Assembly: GCA_958370785.1 (NCBI GenBank)
Contig: CATXKN010000003.1
Coordinates: 62,001-126,000, forward strand
DNA from: an uncultured Collinsella sp.
GTDB lineage: Bacteria > Actinomycetota > Coriobacteriia > Coriobacteriales > Coriobacteriaceae
Reading direction: 5' to 3'
DNA length: 64,000 nt
The notes beneath the pieces were generated by a model. It was not told the origin of the DNA. It saw only the letters and a program-made list of their open reading frames with translations, and did no database searches. Made by a program: the position numbers and the translations under genes. Positions 1 to 8,302 of the stretch are shown here, in pieces; the stretch's first letter is position 1, and each line of letters begins with the position of its first letter.

Positions 1-235
1 GTGCTGCCTCCTCGGCGGCAGCGGCCTGCTCCTCGGCCAGCTTGGCGGCCTCGACTTCCTGGGCGCGGGCCTCGATCACCGAGGCGAGCTGCTTGCGGAC
101 CATAGCGACGTAGGCGTCCTCCAGGGCGGAGGAAGCGGACTTAGCGGGAATCTTCATTTCGGCGAGATGACCCATCAGTTCCTTGGAGGTCATGCCGAAC
201 TCTTTGGCCAGGGTGGACACACGGACTTTTGCCAT
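1..235 (-). CDS. infB: Translation initiation factor IF-2, N-terminal fragment
   Basis: Only the first 78 codons are in the window; the gene runs off the left edge. The protein begins MAKVRVSTLAKEFGM, followed by TSKELMGHLAEMKI, which is the small IF2_N domain that opens bacterial IF-2. It then passes into an Ala/Glu-rich helix typical of the linker before the GTPase domain. IF-2 places initiator fMet-tRNA on the 30S subunit and uses GTP on subunit joining. It lies 91 bp downstream of nusA on the same strand, the usual nusA-infB order. No ylxR or ylxQ gene sits between them, unlike Bacillus. The GTPase part is not visible here. Confidence 0.93.
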   Translation of the reverse strand, partial: MAKVRVSTLAKEFGMTSKELMGHLAEMKIPAKSASSALEDAYVAMVRKQLASVIEARAQEVEAAKLAEEQAAAAEEAA

Positions 236-326
236 ATGACTTCACCTACCCTTTCTGGCACCTTGGGTGCCTAGAGACTGAACGAGCGTGGGGTATGCGC
301 TGGGACCTGCCCGGCGCGACCGCGCG

Positions 327-1574
327 CTAGATCAGGTCCTCCGCATCATCGAAGGCGTCGGTGTCGTGGACACCGCAGAAACGGGAGCCGGGACGGGCCT
401 GGTTGCGGCACTGGATGCCGTCCTCGGACACGAACTCGCAGCGACGGACGTCCTCGTCCTCCTCGTCACCAATCAGGTCGGCGGCGGGCTCCTCGTGAAC
501 GGGAACGTTCTTGAGGATGTCGGCGGCAAGGGTCTCGGACTTGATGTCGATGTGCCAGCCGGTCAGGCGCGCGGCGAGGCGGGCGTTCTGGCCCTCCTTG
601 CCGATGGCGAGCGAAAGCTGGTCATCGGGCACGATGACGCCGGCATAGGCCTTCTCCTCGTCGATAAGGACGCGGGTGACCTTGGCAGGCGACAGGGCGT
701 TGGCAACGTAGACGGCCGGATCGGCATCCCACAGGATGACGTCGACGCGCTCGCCACGGAGCTCGCCCACGACGGCGCGAACACGGCTGCCCTTGGGGCC
801 GACGCAGGCGCCCACGGGATCCAGGCGATCATCGAGCGAGTGGACGGCGACCTTAGAGCGCTGACCGGGCTCGCGGGCGATCGACTTGATCTGGACGGTG
901 CCCTCATAGATCTCGGGCACCTCCTGCTCAAACAGACGACGCATGAGCTCGGGGTGGGTACGGGAGATGACAATCGGCGGACGGCTGTGCTCGCCACGGA
1001 CCGGCTGCAGGTTGGAGTTGGGGTCGCGAACGTCGATGATCACGGCCTTGATGTGCTGGTTGTGCAGGTAGCGCTCGCCCATCGGACGCTCGTTGCGCTC
1101 GTTCTCGTAACGGCGCTGGTCGAAGTGCGGAAGCTCGGCCTCGACGCCCTCGCGAATCTTGACGATCGTGAAGTCGGGCGTGGACTGCAGCACGGTACCG
1201 CTGATGAGGTCACCGATGCGGCCGGAGAACTCCTCGTAGATCTGCTCGCGGGCGGAGTTGCGCACGATGGCGTTGATCTCGGCCTTGGCGTGCTGGGCGG
1301 CGATGCGGCTCGTGTTCTTGGGAGTGACGTCGATCTCCTCGAACTCGGTGAAGTTGCCCTCCTCGTCCATGGAATCGTCAATCGGCTCCAGACGGTAGAC
1401 GTAGATCTTGCCGGTGGTGCGGTCGATGGTCACCTTGGCGCCCCACTCAAGATGCAGGATCTCGGCATAGCTCTTGGCGAGCGACTGCTCCAGGCGGTCG
1501 ATCAGGTAGAGCTGGTCGATGTGCTTCTCCTGGCAAAGCTCCATCAGGGCGGACATCATGTCGGATGCTGCCAT
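327..1574 (-). CDS. nusA: Transcription elongation/termination factor NusA
   Basis: NusA binds RNA polymerase and nascent RNA, promoting pausing and intrinsic termination. The 415-residue protein has the N-terminal RNAP-binding domain ([15 protein letters not shown]), an S1 domain (around [13 protein letters not shown]) and tandem KH domains ([30 protein letters not shown]). The start is placed at ATG 1574, preceded by GGAAGGAAAG, rather than at the in-frame ATG 33 bases upstream. The tail is unusual: the last ~37 residues hold C379, C389, C400 and H403, a possible small zinc-binding knuckle, ending in an acidic stretch. The start is one base after the rimP stop, so the two are translationally close. 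Operon order is rimP-nusA-infB. Confidence 0.96.
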   Translation of the reverse strand: MAASDMMSALMELCQEKHIDQLYLIDRLEQSLAKSYAEILHLEWGAKVTIDRTTGKIYVYRLEPIDDSMDEEGNFTEFEEIDVTPKNTSRIAAQHAKAEINAIVRNSAREQIYEEFSGRIGDLISGTVLQSTPDFTIVKIREGVEAELPHFDQRRYENERNERPMGERYLHNQHIKAVIIDVRDPNSNLQPVRGEHSRPPIVISRTHPELMRRLFEQEVPEIYEGTVQIKSIAREPGQRSKVAVHSLDDRLDPVGACVGPKGSRVRAVVGELRGERVDVILWDADPAVYVANALSPAKVTRVLIDEEKAYAGVIVPDDQLSLAIGKEGQNARLAARLTGWHIDIKSETLAADILKNVPVHEEPAADLIGDEEDEDVRRCEFVSEDGIQCRNQARPGSRFCGVHDTDAFDDAEDLI

Positions 1575-1575
1575 C

Positions 1576-2070
1576 TTACTTTCCTTCCTTCGCGGGCTTG
1601 AAGTCATAGGTGGGCTTCAACTTGCACTTTTTAACATCAGAGAAATCGAGGGTGACGGACTCGCCATCCTCGAGCTCGAGGGTCACGTTCGTCTCGGTGG
1701 CGGCGGCAATCTTACCGGTGTACTTGCGACGACCCTCGGTGGCGATGGAGGTGAGCTCGCAGTTCTCGCCCACAAAGCGGGCAAAGTCACTCGGGCGGCG
1801 CAGCGGGCGCGCCATACCCGGGCTCGACACCTCGAGCGTATAGCTCGAAGAGATGGGGTCGAGCTCCTCAATCACATCGCCGACCCATTTGGTGTTGGCC
1901 GTGACATCATTGAGCGACAGGCTCTGACCCTCGGCACCCTCAATACGCACACGCACGCAGGGGGCCTTGGTGGCACCCACGAGCTCAACGTCGACGATGT
2001 CGACATCGTGCTGGGGAGCGACGGCCTCGAGCGCGTCGATGATCGCCTGCTCGGTCTTGGTCTTGACCAT
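1576..2070 (-). CDS. rimP: Ribosome maturation factor RimP
   Basis: RimP assists maturation of the 30S subunit. The 164-residue protein shows the family core: an N-terminal alpha/beta domain (EQAIIDALEAVAPQHDVDIV), the LEVSSPGMARPLRRPSDFAR signature, and a C-terminal SH3-like barrel (LELEDGESVTLDFSDVKKCK). An open frame extends 60 codons further upstream. ATG 2070 is chosen because GGAGG lies 7 bases before it, and because a good promoter and a hairpin occupy the upstream extension. First gene of the rimP-nusA-infB operon; its stop is one base from the nusA start. Confidence 0.95.
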   Translation of the reverse strand: MVKTKTEQAIIDALEAVAPQHDVDIVDVELVGATKAPCVRVRIEGAEGQSLSLNDVTANTKWVGDVIEELDPISSSYTLEVSSPGMARPLRRPSDFARFVGENCELTSIATEGRRKYTGKIAAATETNVTLELEDGESVTLDFSDVKKCKLKPTYDFKPAKEGK

Positions 2071-2090
2071 TGCGGCACCTCCATCCATAC

Positions 2091-2122
2091 AAAAAAGAAG
2101 CGGGGCCGAAACCCCACTTCTT
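2091..2122 (-). terminator. Terminator-like hairpin in the rimP-nusA-infB leader (possible attenuator)
   Basis: On the minus strand an 11-bp stem (2095-2105 with 2112-2122; one G-U pair) with a 6-nt loop is followed at once by six U. It lies about 20 nt after the predicted transcription start and about 20 nt before the rimP ATG, so it sits inside the leader, not at a gene end. It has the full form of an intrinsic terminator. In Bacillus subtilis the rimP-nusA operon is reported to be autoregulated by a NusA-dependent leader terminator. A similar role here is inference. Confidence 0.75.
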
Positions 2123-2148
2123 TCAATTACAACTTCATTTGCAAGCAA

Positions 2149-2177
2149 ACTATACCAATACCTGCACAAACGTGCAA
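2149..2177 (-). promoter_or_regulatory. Sigma-70 type promoter of the rimP-nusA-infB operon
   Basis: The minus strand reads TTGCAC (-35, 2172-2177), a 17-nt spacer, then TATAGT (-10, 2149-2154). Both hexamers are near consensus and the spacing is optimal. The predicted start is near 2142, 70 nt before the rimP ATG. Confidence 0.75.
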
Positions 2178-2262
2178 CCACAACGCAAACCCGCAGGTCA
2201 GCGTGAGCACAGGTTCTCCACAAGAAATGGATAATTGGGTGTTGTCGCAAGCATCCATAACC

Positions 2263-2304
2263 AAAAAGAGGGGTGACTCCCTGCGGAATCGCCCCTCGCT
2301 TTTT
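2263..2304 (-). terminator. Rho-independent terminator after leuS
   Basis: GC-rich hairpin (arms about 2264-2276 and 2289-2304, with a small bulge) starts 24 bases past the leuS stop. On the minus strand it ends in a run of five T. A/T runs on both sides mean it could work in either direction. Confidence 0.8.
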
Positions 2305-2327
2305 GATGTCAGCTATGCGCGCAGCGC

Positions 2328-4904
2328 TTACTTGACCACCAGGTTAACCAGCTTGCCGGGCACGCAGATGGCCTTGACGACCGTCTTGCCCTCAAGCCAC
2401 TTGGCAACGGCTTCCTCGGCGGCAGCCTGCATCTCCTCGTTGGAGGCGTCGCGGGCGACGTCGATGCGGCCACGGACCTTACCGAGCACCTGCACGACGA
2501 TCTGCACCGTGTCCTCGATGGACTCGGCCAAGTCGAACTCGGGCCAGGCGGCGGTGTAGGCGTTGCCCTCGCAGCCGAGTGCCTCGTGCCACAGCTCGTC
2601 GGCCCAGAACGGGCAGATGGGGGCAAGGACACTCACGATGTCCTTGGCCACGCCGTAGCACAGAGCCTCATCGCGGTCAGCACCCTCGGTGGCGTTGAGG
2701 TAGGCGCTCGCCGCGTTGACGAGCTCCATGACGGCCGAGATCGCGGTGTTGAACTGGCCGCGGTCAAAGTCCTCGGTGCACTTGGCAATGGTGCGATGGC
2801 GCTCGCGATAGAGCTTCATCGCGACCTCGTCGAGCGCGGACTTGTCAAAGGCCACGTTGGCGTCGCCGGACTGGACGAGCTGCCACACGATACGCCAGGC
2901 GCGCTTAATGAAGCGGTTAGCGCCCTCGACGGCCTTGGGATCCCAGTCGAAGTCCTTCTCGGGCGGGGCGATAAACAGGATCGCCAGACGCATGGTGTCG
3001 GCGCCGTAGGGCTCGATGACCGAGCTCGGGGGCACGACGTTGCCCTTGGACTTGGACATGGTGTCGCCATTCTCGTCCTTGACCATGCCCTGGCACAGCA
3101 AGTTGGTGAAGGGCTCGTCAACGCTCAGCAAACCCAGGTCGCGCAGTGCCTTGGTAAAGAAGCGGCTGTAGAGCAGGTGCAAAATGGCGTGCTCGATGCC
3201 GCCGATGTAGTTATCGACGGGCATCCAGCGGTCGGCGGCCTCGCGGGAGAAGGGCAGCTCGGTGTTGTGCGGGTCGGTATAGCGCAGGTAATACCAGCTG
3301 GAGCAGGTGAAGGTGTCCATGGTATCGGTCTCACGCTTGGCCGGGCGACCGCAGACCGGGCAGGTGGTCTCGTAGAACTCCTTGCACTCGGCGAGGGTCT
3401 CGCCGGCACCCAGGTCCAGGTTCTCGGGCAGCGTCACCGGCAGCTGGTCCTCGGGCACGGGCACGATGCCGCAGTGCTCGCAGTGGATGGCCGGGATGGG
3501 GTTGCCCCAGTAGCGCTGGCGGCTGATGAGCCAGTCGCGTAGACGGAACTCGACCTTGCGACGGCCGCAGCCCATGGCCTCAAGATCGGCCACGATCGCA
3601 GCCTCGCCCTCGGAGTGCTTGCCGCCGCGCATGCCGGTGTACTTGCCGGACTGGACGAGCGTGCCCTCGGCAGCGTGGGCGCAATCCCAGTCGACGGTCT
3701 CGGCATGGAAGGTATCAATGGTCTCGCCGCTGGCCTCGACGGCAGCGCGGTCGTCATCGTCCAGGATGATCGGCACGATCGGCAGGTCGTACTTGCGGGC
3801 GAACTCAAAGTCGCGCTGGTCTCCACAGGGAACGGCCATGACGGCGCCGGTGCCGTAGTCGGCAACGACATAATCGGCAACCCACACGGGGACCTTCTCG
3901 CCGTTGACGGGGTTCACCACATAGCGGCCGGTAAATGCACCGTGCTTCTCGAGGGTACCCTGGGCACGCTCGACGGCAGAGATATGCTTGGAGTCCTCGA
4001 CGATCTTGGTGACGGCCTCCTCGTACTCCGTGCCCTCGACGAGCTCGTGCAGGCGCGCGTACTCGGGAGCCAGGACAAAGAAGGAGACACCAAAGAGCGT
4101 GTCGGCTCGCGTGGTGAAGACGGTGATCTTACCCTCGTCGCCCTCGATGGGCTCGCCATCCTTGTCGCACAGGGTAAAGTCGACCTCGGCGCCCTCGGAG
4201 CGGCCGATCCAGTTGGCCTGCATCTGCTTGACGCGCTCGGGCCAGCCGGGGAGCTTCTCCAGATCGTCGAGCAGCTCCTGGGAGTACTCGGTAATCTTGA
4301 AGTACCACTGCTCCAGGTCGCGCTTCTCGGGCTCGGTGCCACAGCGCCAGCACTTGCCCTCGGTAACCTGCTCGTTAGCCAGAACAGTCTTACAGGTGGG
4401 GCACCAATTGACCGGGTTCTTCTTGCGGTAGACCAGGCCCTTTTCCCACAGCTTCTCAAAGATCCACTGGCCCCAGCGGTAATAATCGGGGCTGCAGGTC
4501 TTGACCATGCGATCCAGATCATAGGAGAAGCCCATGCGCTTCATCGTGGCGAGCGCCTGGTCCATGTTCTTATACGTCCAGGCGGCAGCCTGCGTGTTGT
4601 GCTTGATGGCGGCGTTCTCGGCGGGCAGGCCAAAGGCATCGAAGCCGATGGGGTGTAGCACGTCGTAGCCGCGCATGCGGGCCTGACGGGCCATGGCATC
4701 GCCGATGGTATAGTTGCGCGCGTGGCCCATGTGCAGGTCGCCCGACGGATACGGGAACATCTCGAGCACATACTTCTTGGGCTTGCTGTCGTCGGTGTCG
4801 ACGGCAAAGAGGTTGGAATCCTCCCACGCCTTCATCCACCTAGACTCAATAGCCTGCGCGTCGTAGGCAGGGATCTCGTCCTTATGATCTGTGCAATCGC
4901 ACAT
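2328..4904 (-). CDS. leuS: Leucyl-tRNA synthetase
   Basis: Class Ia synthetase that charges tRNA-Leu and edits mischarged products. At 858 residues it has normal bacterial length. The HIGH motif appears as HMGH (58-61) in [19 protein letters not shown]. The KMSKS loop appears as TMSKS (615-619). A zinc knuckle ([15 protein letters not shown], then CWRCG) and the CP1 editing domain ([14 protein letters not shown]) are present, and the anticodon-binding helical domain forms the C-terminus. Start ATG 4904 has AAGGAGC nearby. It is a single-gene unit with its own terminator and an exceptionally structured leader (4928-5046). Confidence 0.98.
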   Translation of the reverse strand: MCDCTDHKDEIPAYDAQAIESRWMKAWEDSNLFAVDTDDSKPKKYVLEMFPYPSGDLHMGHARNYTIGDAMARQARMRGYDVLHPIGFDAFGLPAENAAIKHNTQAAAWTYKNMDQALATMKRMGFSYDLDRMVKTCSPDYYRWGQWIFEKLWEKGLVYRKKNPVNWCPTCKTVLANEQVTEGKCWRCGTEPEKRDLEQWYFKITEYSQELLDDLEKLPGWPERVKQMQANWIGRSEGAEVDFTLCDKDGEPIEGDEGKITVFTTRADTLFGVSFFVLAPEYARLHELVEGTEYEEAVTKIVEDSKHISAVERAQGTLEKHGAFTGRYVVNPVNGEKVPVWVADYVVADYGTGAVMAVPCGDQRDFEFARKYDLPIVPIILDDDDRAAVEASGETIDTFHAETVDWDCAHAAEGTLVQSGKYTGMRGGKHSEGEAAIVADLEAMGCGRRKVEFRLRDWLISRQRYWGNPIPAIHCEHCGIVPVPEDQLPVTLPENLDLGAGETLAECKEFYETTCPVCGRPAKRETDTMDTFTCSSWYYLRYTDPHNTELPFSREAADRWMPVDNYIGGIEHAILHLLYSRFFTKALRDLGLLSVDEPFTNLLCQGMVKDENGDTMSKSKGNVVPPSSVIEPYGADTMRLAILFIAPPEKDFDWDPKAVEGANRFIKRAWRIVWQLVQSGDANVAFDKSALDEVAMKLYRERHRTIAKCTEDFDRGQFNTAISAVMELVNAASAYLNATEGADRDEALCYGVAKDIVSVLAPICPFWADELWHEALGCEGNAYTAAWPEFDLAESIEDTVQIVVQVLGKVRGRIDVARDASNEEMQAAAEEAVAKWLEGKTVVKAICVPGKLVNLVVK

Positions 4905-4927
4905 ATCAGCTCCTTTAATCTTAGCTG

Positions 4928-5046
4928 GGGTCGGTCGGCTTGGCTTTATTCGCTACTGCGGACAGTCCTGCGCAAGACGAAGAGCACATTAAGTGCTCTT
5001 CTTTGCGTGCGGAACTTGTAGCGAACAAAGCAAAGCCGACCGACCC
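4928..5046. repeat. Long imperfect inverted repeat in the leuS leader
   Basis: Arms 4928-4956 and 5018-5046 are inverted copies over 29 bases with two differences. Between them is a second, nested hairpin (about 4978-5002, GAAGAGCAC against GTGCTCTTC). Read as minus-strand RNA this gives a roughly 120-nt rod with an internal stem, ending about 20 nt before the leuS ribosome site. A possible extended -10 (TGCTATCAT, 5064-5072) lies just upstream, so the element would be transcribed in the leader. It lacks T-box antiterminator sequence and a trailing T-run. It may be a palindromic mobile repeat or a leader regulator; the sequence does not decide. Confidence 0.7.
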
Positions 5047-5080
5047 TAAGGTTAACTTGACTGATGATAGCAAATACGAC

Positions 5081-5115
5081 AAGCGAGATGCCTGCGACTT
5101 GCAGGCATCTCGCTT
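5081..5115 (-). terminator. Terminator hairpin after guaB
   Basis: Perfect 15-bp stem (5081-5095 with 5101-5115) and a 5-nt loop, 48 bases past the guaB stop. The following bases on the minus strand are only moderately T-rich, but the stem is very strong. Confidence 0.7.
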
Positions 5116-5163
5116 TATCTAAATAACGTGGTTGGAACTCAACCTTTATATGCAGCTCTTATC

Positions 5164-6675
5164 CTATCGATAAGACACAGACTGCTGCGAATCCTTGACG
5201 ACTACGTCGTGGGCGCCGCCTTCGACGATTGAGGTGGAGCTCACCAGGGTCAGGCGTGCCTTTTCCTGGAGCTCGGGGATCGAGAGGGCACCGCAGTTGC
5301 ACATCGTGGACTTGACCTTGTAAAGCGTGCCGCCCACGCCGTCCTTGAGGGAACCGGCGTACGGGACGTAGGAGTCGACGCCCTCGACGAAGCTGAGCTT
5401 CGCGGCACCACCCAGGTCGTAGCGCTGCCAGTTGCGGGCACGCGCAGAACCCTCGCCCCAGTACTCCTTCATGTACTGGCCGTTGACGTTGACGCGCTCG
5501 GTCGGGCTCTCGTCGAAGCGAGCGAAGTAGCGGCCCAGCATCATAAAGTCGGCACCCATGGCAAGGGCGAGCGTCATGTGGTAGTCGTAGACGATGCCAC
5601 CGTCGGAGCACACGGGCACGTAGACACCGGTCTCCTCGTAGTACTCGTCACGGGCGCGGCAGACGTCGATCAGCGCGGTGGCCTGGCCACGGCCGATGCC
5701 CTTGGTCTCACGGGTGATGCAGATGGAACCGCCGCCGATACCGACCTTGATGAAGTCGGCACCGCAGTCGGCCAAAAAGCGAAAGCCCTCGGCGTCGACG
5801 ACGTTACCGGCACCGACCTTGACGTCCTCGCCATAGTTGGCGCGGATCCACTCGATGGTGCGCTTCTGCCACTCGCTGAAGCCCTCGGAAGAGTCGATGC
5901 ACAGGACATCGGCACCGGCCTCGATGAGCAGCGGCACGCGCTCGGCATAGTCGCGGGTGTTGATGCCGGCGCCGACCATGTAGCGCTTATCGCCGTCGAG
6001 TAGCTCGTTGGGGTTGGTCTTGTGGCTGTCGTAGTCCTTGCGGAAGACGATGCCCATGAGGTGATCGTTGTCGTCGACGATGGGAAGGGCGTTGAGCTTG
6101 TTGTCCCAGATGACGTCGTTGGCAACCTTGAGGCTAATGTTCTTGTCGCCCACGATGAGCTGCTCACGCGGGGTCATGAACTCAGAGACCTTCGTCTGGT
6201 GGTCATCGCGGCTGGGGCGATAGTCACGGCTGGTGACGATGCCAAGGAGCTTACCCTTGGGAGTGCCATCGTCGGTAACCGGCATGGTGGAGTGACCGGT
6301 CTTCTCCTTGAGCTCGATGACCTGCTCCATGGTCATGTCGGGGGTCAGCGTGGAATCGGACTGAACGAAGCCGGCCTTGTGATCCTTGACGGCCTTGACC
6401 ATAGCGGCCTCGGACTCGGCGCTCTGAGAACCGTAAATGAAGGACAGGCCACCCTCGGTAGCGAGCGCGACACCCATGTCGACGCCCGAGACGGACTGCA
6501 TGATGGCGGAAACCATGGGGATGTTCAGGGTGATTGCCGGCTTCTCACCGCGCTTGAAGCGGGTCAGCGGCGTCTTAAGAGAGACGTTGTTGGGGATGCA
6601 CTGCGAGGACGAGTAGCCAGGGACCAGCAGATACTCCGAAAACGTGTGGGACTCACCGGGAAAGAACGTAGCCAT
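5164..6675 (-). CDS. guaB: IMP dehydrogenase
   Basis: Oxidises IMP to XMP with NAD+, the committed step to GMP. The 503-residue protein is a TIM barrel with two CBS domains inserted at about residues 105-225 ([38 protein letters not shown]). The catalytic loop is [16 protein letters not shown] with nucleophile Cys319; the phosphate site includes [12 protein letters not shown] and [13 protein letters not shown]. The mobile flap region (ARNWQRYD) is close to that of less common IMPDH branches. Start ATG 6675 follows AAGGAG by 6 bases. It is monocistronic, with promoter at 6755-6783 and terminator at 5081-5115. Confidence 0.95.
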   Translation of the reverse strand: MATFFPGESHTFSEYLLVPGYSSSQCIPNNVSLKTPLTRFKRGEKPAITLNIPMVSAIMQSVSGVDMGVALATEGGLSFIYGSQSAESEAAMVKAVKDHKAGFVQSDSTLTPDMTMEQVIELKEKTGHSTMPVTDDGTPKGKLLGIVTSRDYRPSRDDHQTKVSEFMTPREQLIVGDKNISLKVANDVIWDNKLNALPIVDDNDHLMGIVFRKDYDSHKTNPNELLDGDKRYMVGAGINTRDYAERVPLLIEAGADVLCIDSSEGFSEWQKRTIEWIRANYGEDVKVGAGNVVDAEGFRFLADCGADFIKVGIGGGSICITRETKGIGRGQATALIDVCRARDEYYEETGVYVPVCSDGGIVYDYHMTLALAMGADFMMLGRYFARFDESPTERVNVNGQYMKEYWGEGSARARNWQRYDLGGAAKLSFVEGVDSYVPYAGSLKDGVGGTLYKVKSTMCNCGALSIPELQEKARLTLVSSTSIVEGGAHDVVVKDSQQSVSYR

Positions 6676-6754
6676 GTTTCTCCTTTTTCCATGCGACCGG
6701 TCGGCTGCAGGCCTCGTAGGACCCAGCCCAACCTTGGGCGCCCAATACTGGGGA

Positions 6755-6783
6755 AGTATCTTAACGCACTTTGACTGCTACAA
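6755..6783 (-). promoter_or_regulatory. Probable guaB promoter
   Basis: Minus strand: TTGTAG (6778-6783), 17-nt spacer, GATACT (6755-6760). Both are fair matches to sigma-70 hexamers. This leaves a leader of about 75 nt before the guaB ATG, in which I see no known riboswitch. Confidence 0.5.
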
Positions 6784-6868
6784 TGCATGATTTAAGAAGA
6801 GCACACGAGGGTTTGACGCAGGCTTTGCGTTTGCCCAGCAAACACTTTAGCGGGGAGACGTGGAGTAC

Positions 6869-7213
6869 ATGGAGTACAAGACGACGGCGAAGTTGGTCAT
6901 TCAAGCGTGCGACAAGGATCTGCCGGGCGTGTTTGGTCACGGCTGCGTCTTGCTGCTGCAGGGTATTGCCCGCGAGCACTCGCTCAACCGCGCCGCCAAG
7001 AGCATGGGCATGGCGTATTCCAAGGCCTGGCGCATCGTGAACGAGGCCGAAGGTCAGCTGGGCTGCAAGCTCATCGAGCGCGACGGAGCCCGCGGATCCA
7101 CGCTCACGCCGGCCGGTAAGCGAGCCATCGAAGTCTACGAAACCCTCCAGGCCGACATCAACAACATCATCGCCACCAAAGCCGACGCCCTCATCGCCAG
7201 CATCAAAGAGTAG
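6869..7213 (+). CDS. ModE-type winged-helix transcription regulator
   Basis: Small protein (114-117 residues) matching the N-terminal DNA-binding domain of ModE, a LysR-like winged helix: HSLNRAAKSMGMAYSKAWRIVNEAE, then LGCKLIERDGARGSTLTPAG. It has no C-terminal molybdate-binding (TOBE/MOP) domain, so it resembles the single-domain ModE-like proteins (COG2005). Two starts are possible: GTG 6860 and ATG 6869. ATG is preferred because GGAG/GTGGAG lies just upstream and GTG would leave almost no spacing. Divergent from guaB. Its 3' end overlaps the convergent gene at 7203 by 11 bases. Target genes are unknown; no molybdenum genes are in view. Confidence 0.85.
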   Translation: MEYKTTAKLVIQACDKDLPGVFGHGCVLLLQGIAREHSLNRAAKSMGMAYSKAWRIVNEAEGQLGCKLIERDGARGSTLTPAGKRAIEVYETLQADINNIIATKADALIASIKE

Positions 7214-8207
7214 CTAACTTGCGGAGGGCGTTGTCTAGGGTGGACGCTACTACCAGAGGATTGTCGGTGCCGGCGAAGAGGCGAATGGTGTTCCCCTGCT
7301 TGCCGCGTGGAGCCGAAAGGCGCGTTGTTGCGCCGCCGGCGGGCGATGCGCGGAATTCGTCCGGCAGTATGCTGAAGAATTCGCTCGCGGTGCAGTCCAT
7401 CAGGTCAAATTCAATTGCCGGGCCAAAGCCGTGCTCGAGGATTCCCGTTGCAACCGCGTGGTCGGGATGCGAGCTCAGCCCGGGATAGCGCACGTTGCGC
7501 ACCATCTCGTTCGCGGCCAAATATTCAGCCAGCGCACGGGCGCGATCGAAGTGCGCCTGCATGCGGGAGTCGAGCGAGGACAGCCCACGCTCCAGTACGT
7601 CGGCCTCCTCGGTAGAAAGGTCGAGCGCCGACGTGCCGCAACCCTCAAGCAGGTCATGTGCGCACTCGGCAGCAGCATCCACACGATGGCGCTTGAGCTG
7701 CGAGCGCGCCACCGAAGCGGCAACGAGCTTACGCGGAGCCTTACCGGCACACACGCGGTCGAGCGCCTCGAGCGACAGCGCAGCACCCAGCCGCAACGGT
7801 TCGCAGCCAAAAGCCGACGCCACGGTGTTGTCCACAATCAGCAACGCGCGGGCTTCACGAGCCGCGCGGCCCAGAGCGCGAAGGTCAGGCACACGCAGAC
7901 CAAACCCGCCGATGGAGTTGACGAACCACCACAGGTGCGGCCCCTCGACCTCAAACGAAGTATCAAAGCCCTTGGACGCGGCAACAAACGCATCGACGGA
8001 CGGCGAGCCCACCAGCACAACGTCGCAGGCATCAAAGCCGCGCGCAAACGCATCGGCAAAGTCATCCGCAAAGGCCACCAGGCGATCCCCTGGCCGCACA
8101 ATACCCAGCAGCGAAAGCGATGCCGGCACATGCGGGGCCGCAACAAGACGCGTCTCACGCGCACTAGACCTCAAAGCCCAGGCCTCTTCTAGCTGCTGTA
8201 CGCCCAT
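7203..8207 (-). CDS. Divergent Cys/Met-metabolism PLP-enzyme family protein, possibly without activity
   Basis: The 334-residue product resembles cystathionine gamma-synthase/lyase enzymes (fold type I). The PLP-ring aspartate motif is kept (LLIVDNTVASAFGCEPLRLG), as is the C-terminal part (VRNVRYPGLSSHPDHAVA; TRLSAPRGKQGNTIRL). The family's SATKY motif, which holds the PLP-binding lysine, is not at its place after LRLG; Arg aligns there and a lysine occurs only in CAGKAPRK. It is also shorter than the usual 380-400 residues. The start is placed at ATG 8207, since an earlier ATG lies inside the scrB terminator hairpin. Activity is doubtful. The name rests on the flanking motifs. Confidence 0.7.
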   Translation of the reverse strand: MGVQQLEEAWALRSSARETRLVAAPHVPASLSLLGIVRPGDRLVAFADDFADAFARGFDACDVVLVGSPSVDAFVAASKGFDTSFEVEGPHLWWFVNSIGGFGLRVPDLRALGRAAREARALLIVDNTVASAFGCEPLRLGAALSLEALDRVCAGKAPRKLVAASVARSQLKRHRVDAAAECAHDLLEGCGTSALDLSTEEADVLERGLSSLDSRMQAHFDRARALAEYLAANEMVRNVRYPGLSSHPDHAVATGILEHGFGPAIEFDLMDCTASEFFSILPDEFRASPAGGATTRLSAPRGKQGNTIRLFAGTDNPLVVASTLDNALRKLATL

Positions 8208-8232
8208 ACGGCACCGTCCCTTCAAAACAAAA

Positions 8233-8265
8233 ACCCACGATGCGGGTGTTTCCCGCATCGTGGGT
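8233..8265 (-). terminator. Rho-independent terminator after scrB
   Basis: Perfect 14-bp stem (8233-8246 with 8252-8265), 5-nt loop, followed on the minus strand by TTTTTGTTTT. It lies 37 bases past the scrB stop and closes the sucrose operon. Confidence 0.9.
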
Positions 8266-8302
8266 AACGGCTGAAGTATAGCGCCGATGGGCGATCGCTC
8301 GC

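Noticed and set aside
288..1601. Long plus-strand open frame opposite nusA, and similar long frames opposite leuS, guaB, scrB and the lectin genes
   Set aside because: They mirror the codon pattern of the real gene on the other strand, have no ribosome sites and show no domain-like sequence; high GC keeps antisense frames open.
4905..5080. T-box riboswitch before leuS
   Set aside because: No AGGGTGGNACCGCG-type T-box sequence and no terminator/antiterminator pair; only the long inverted repeat is present.
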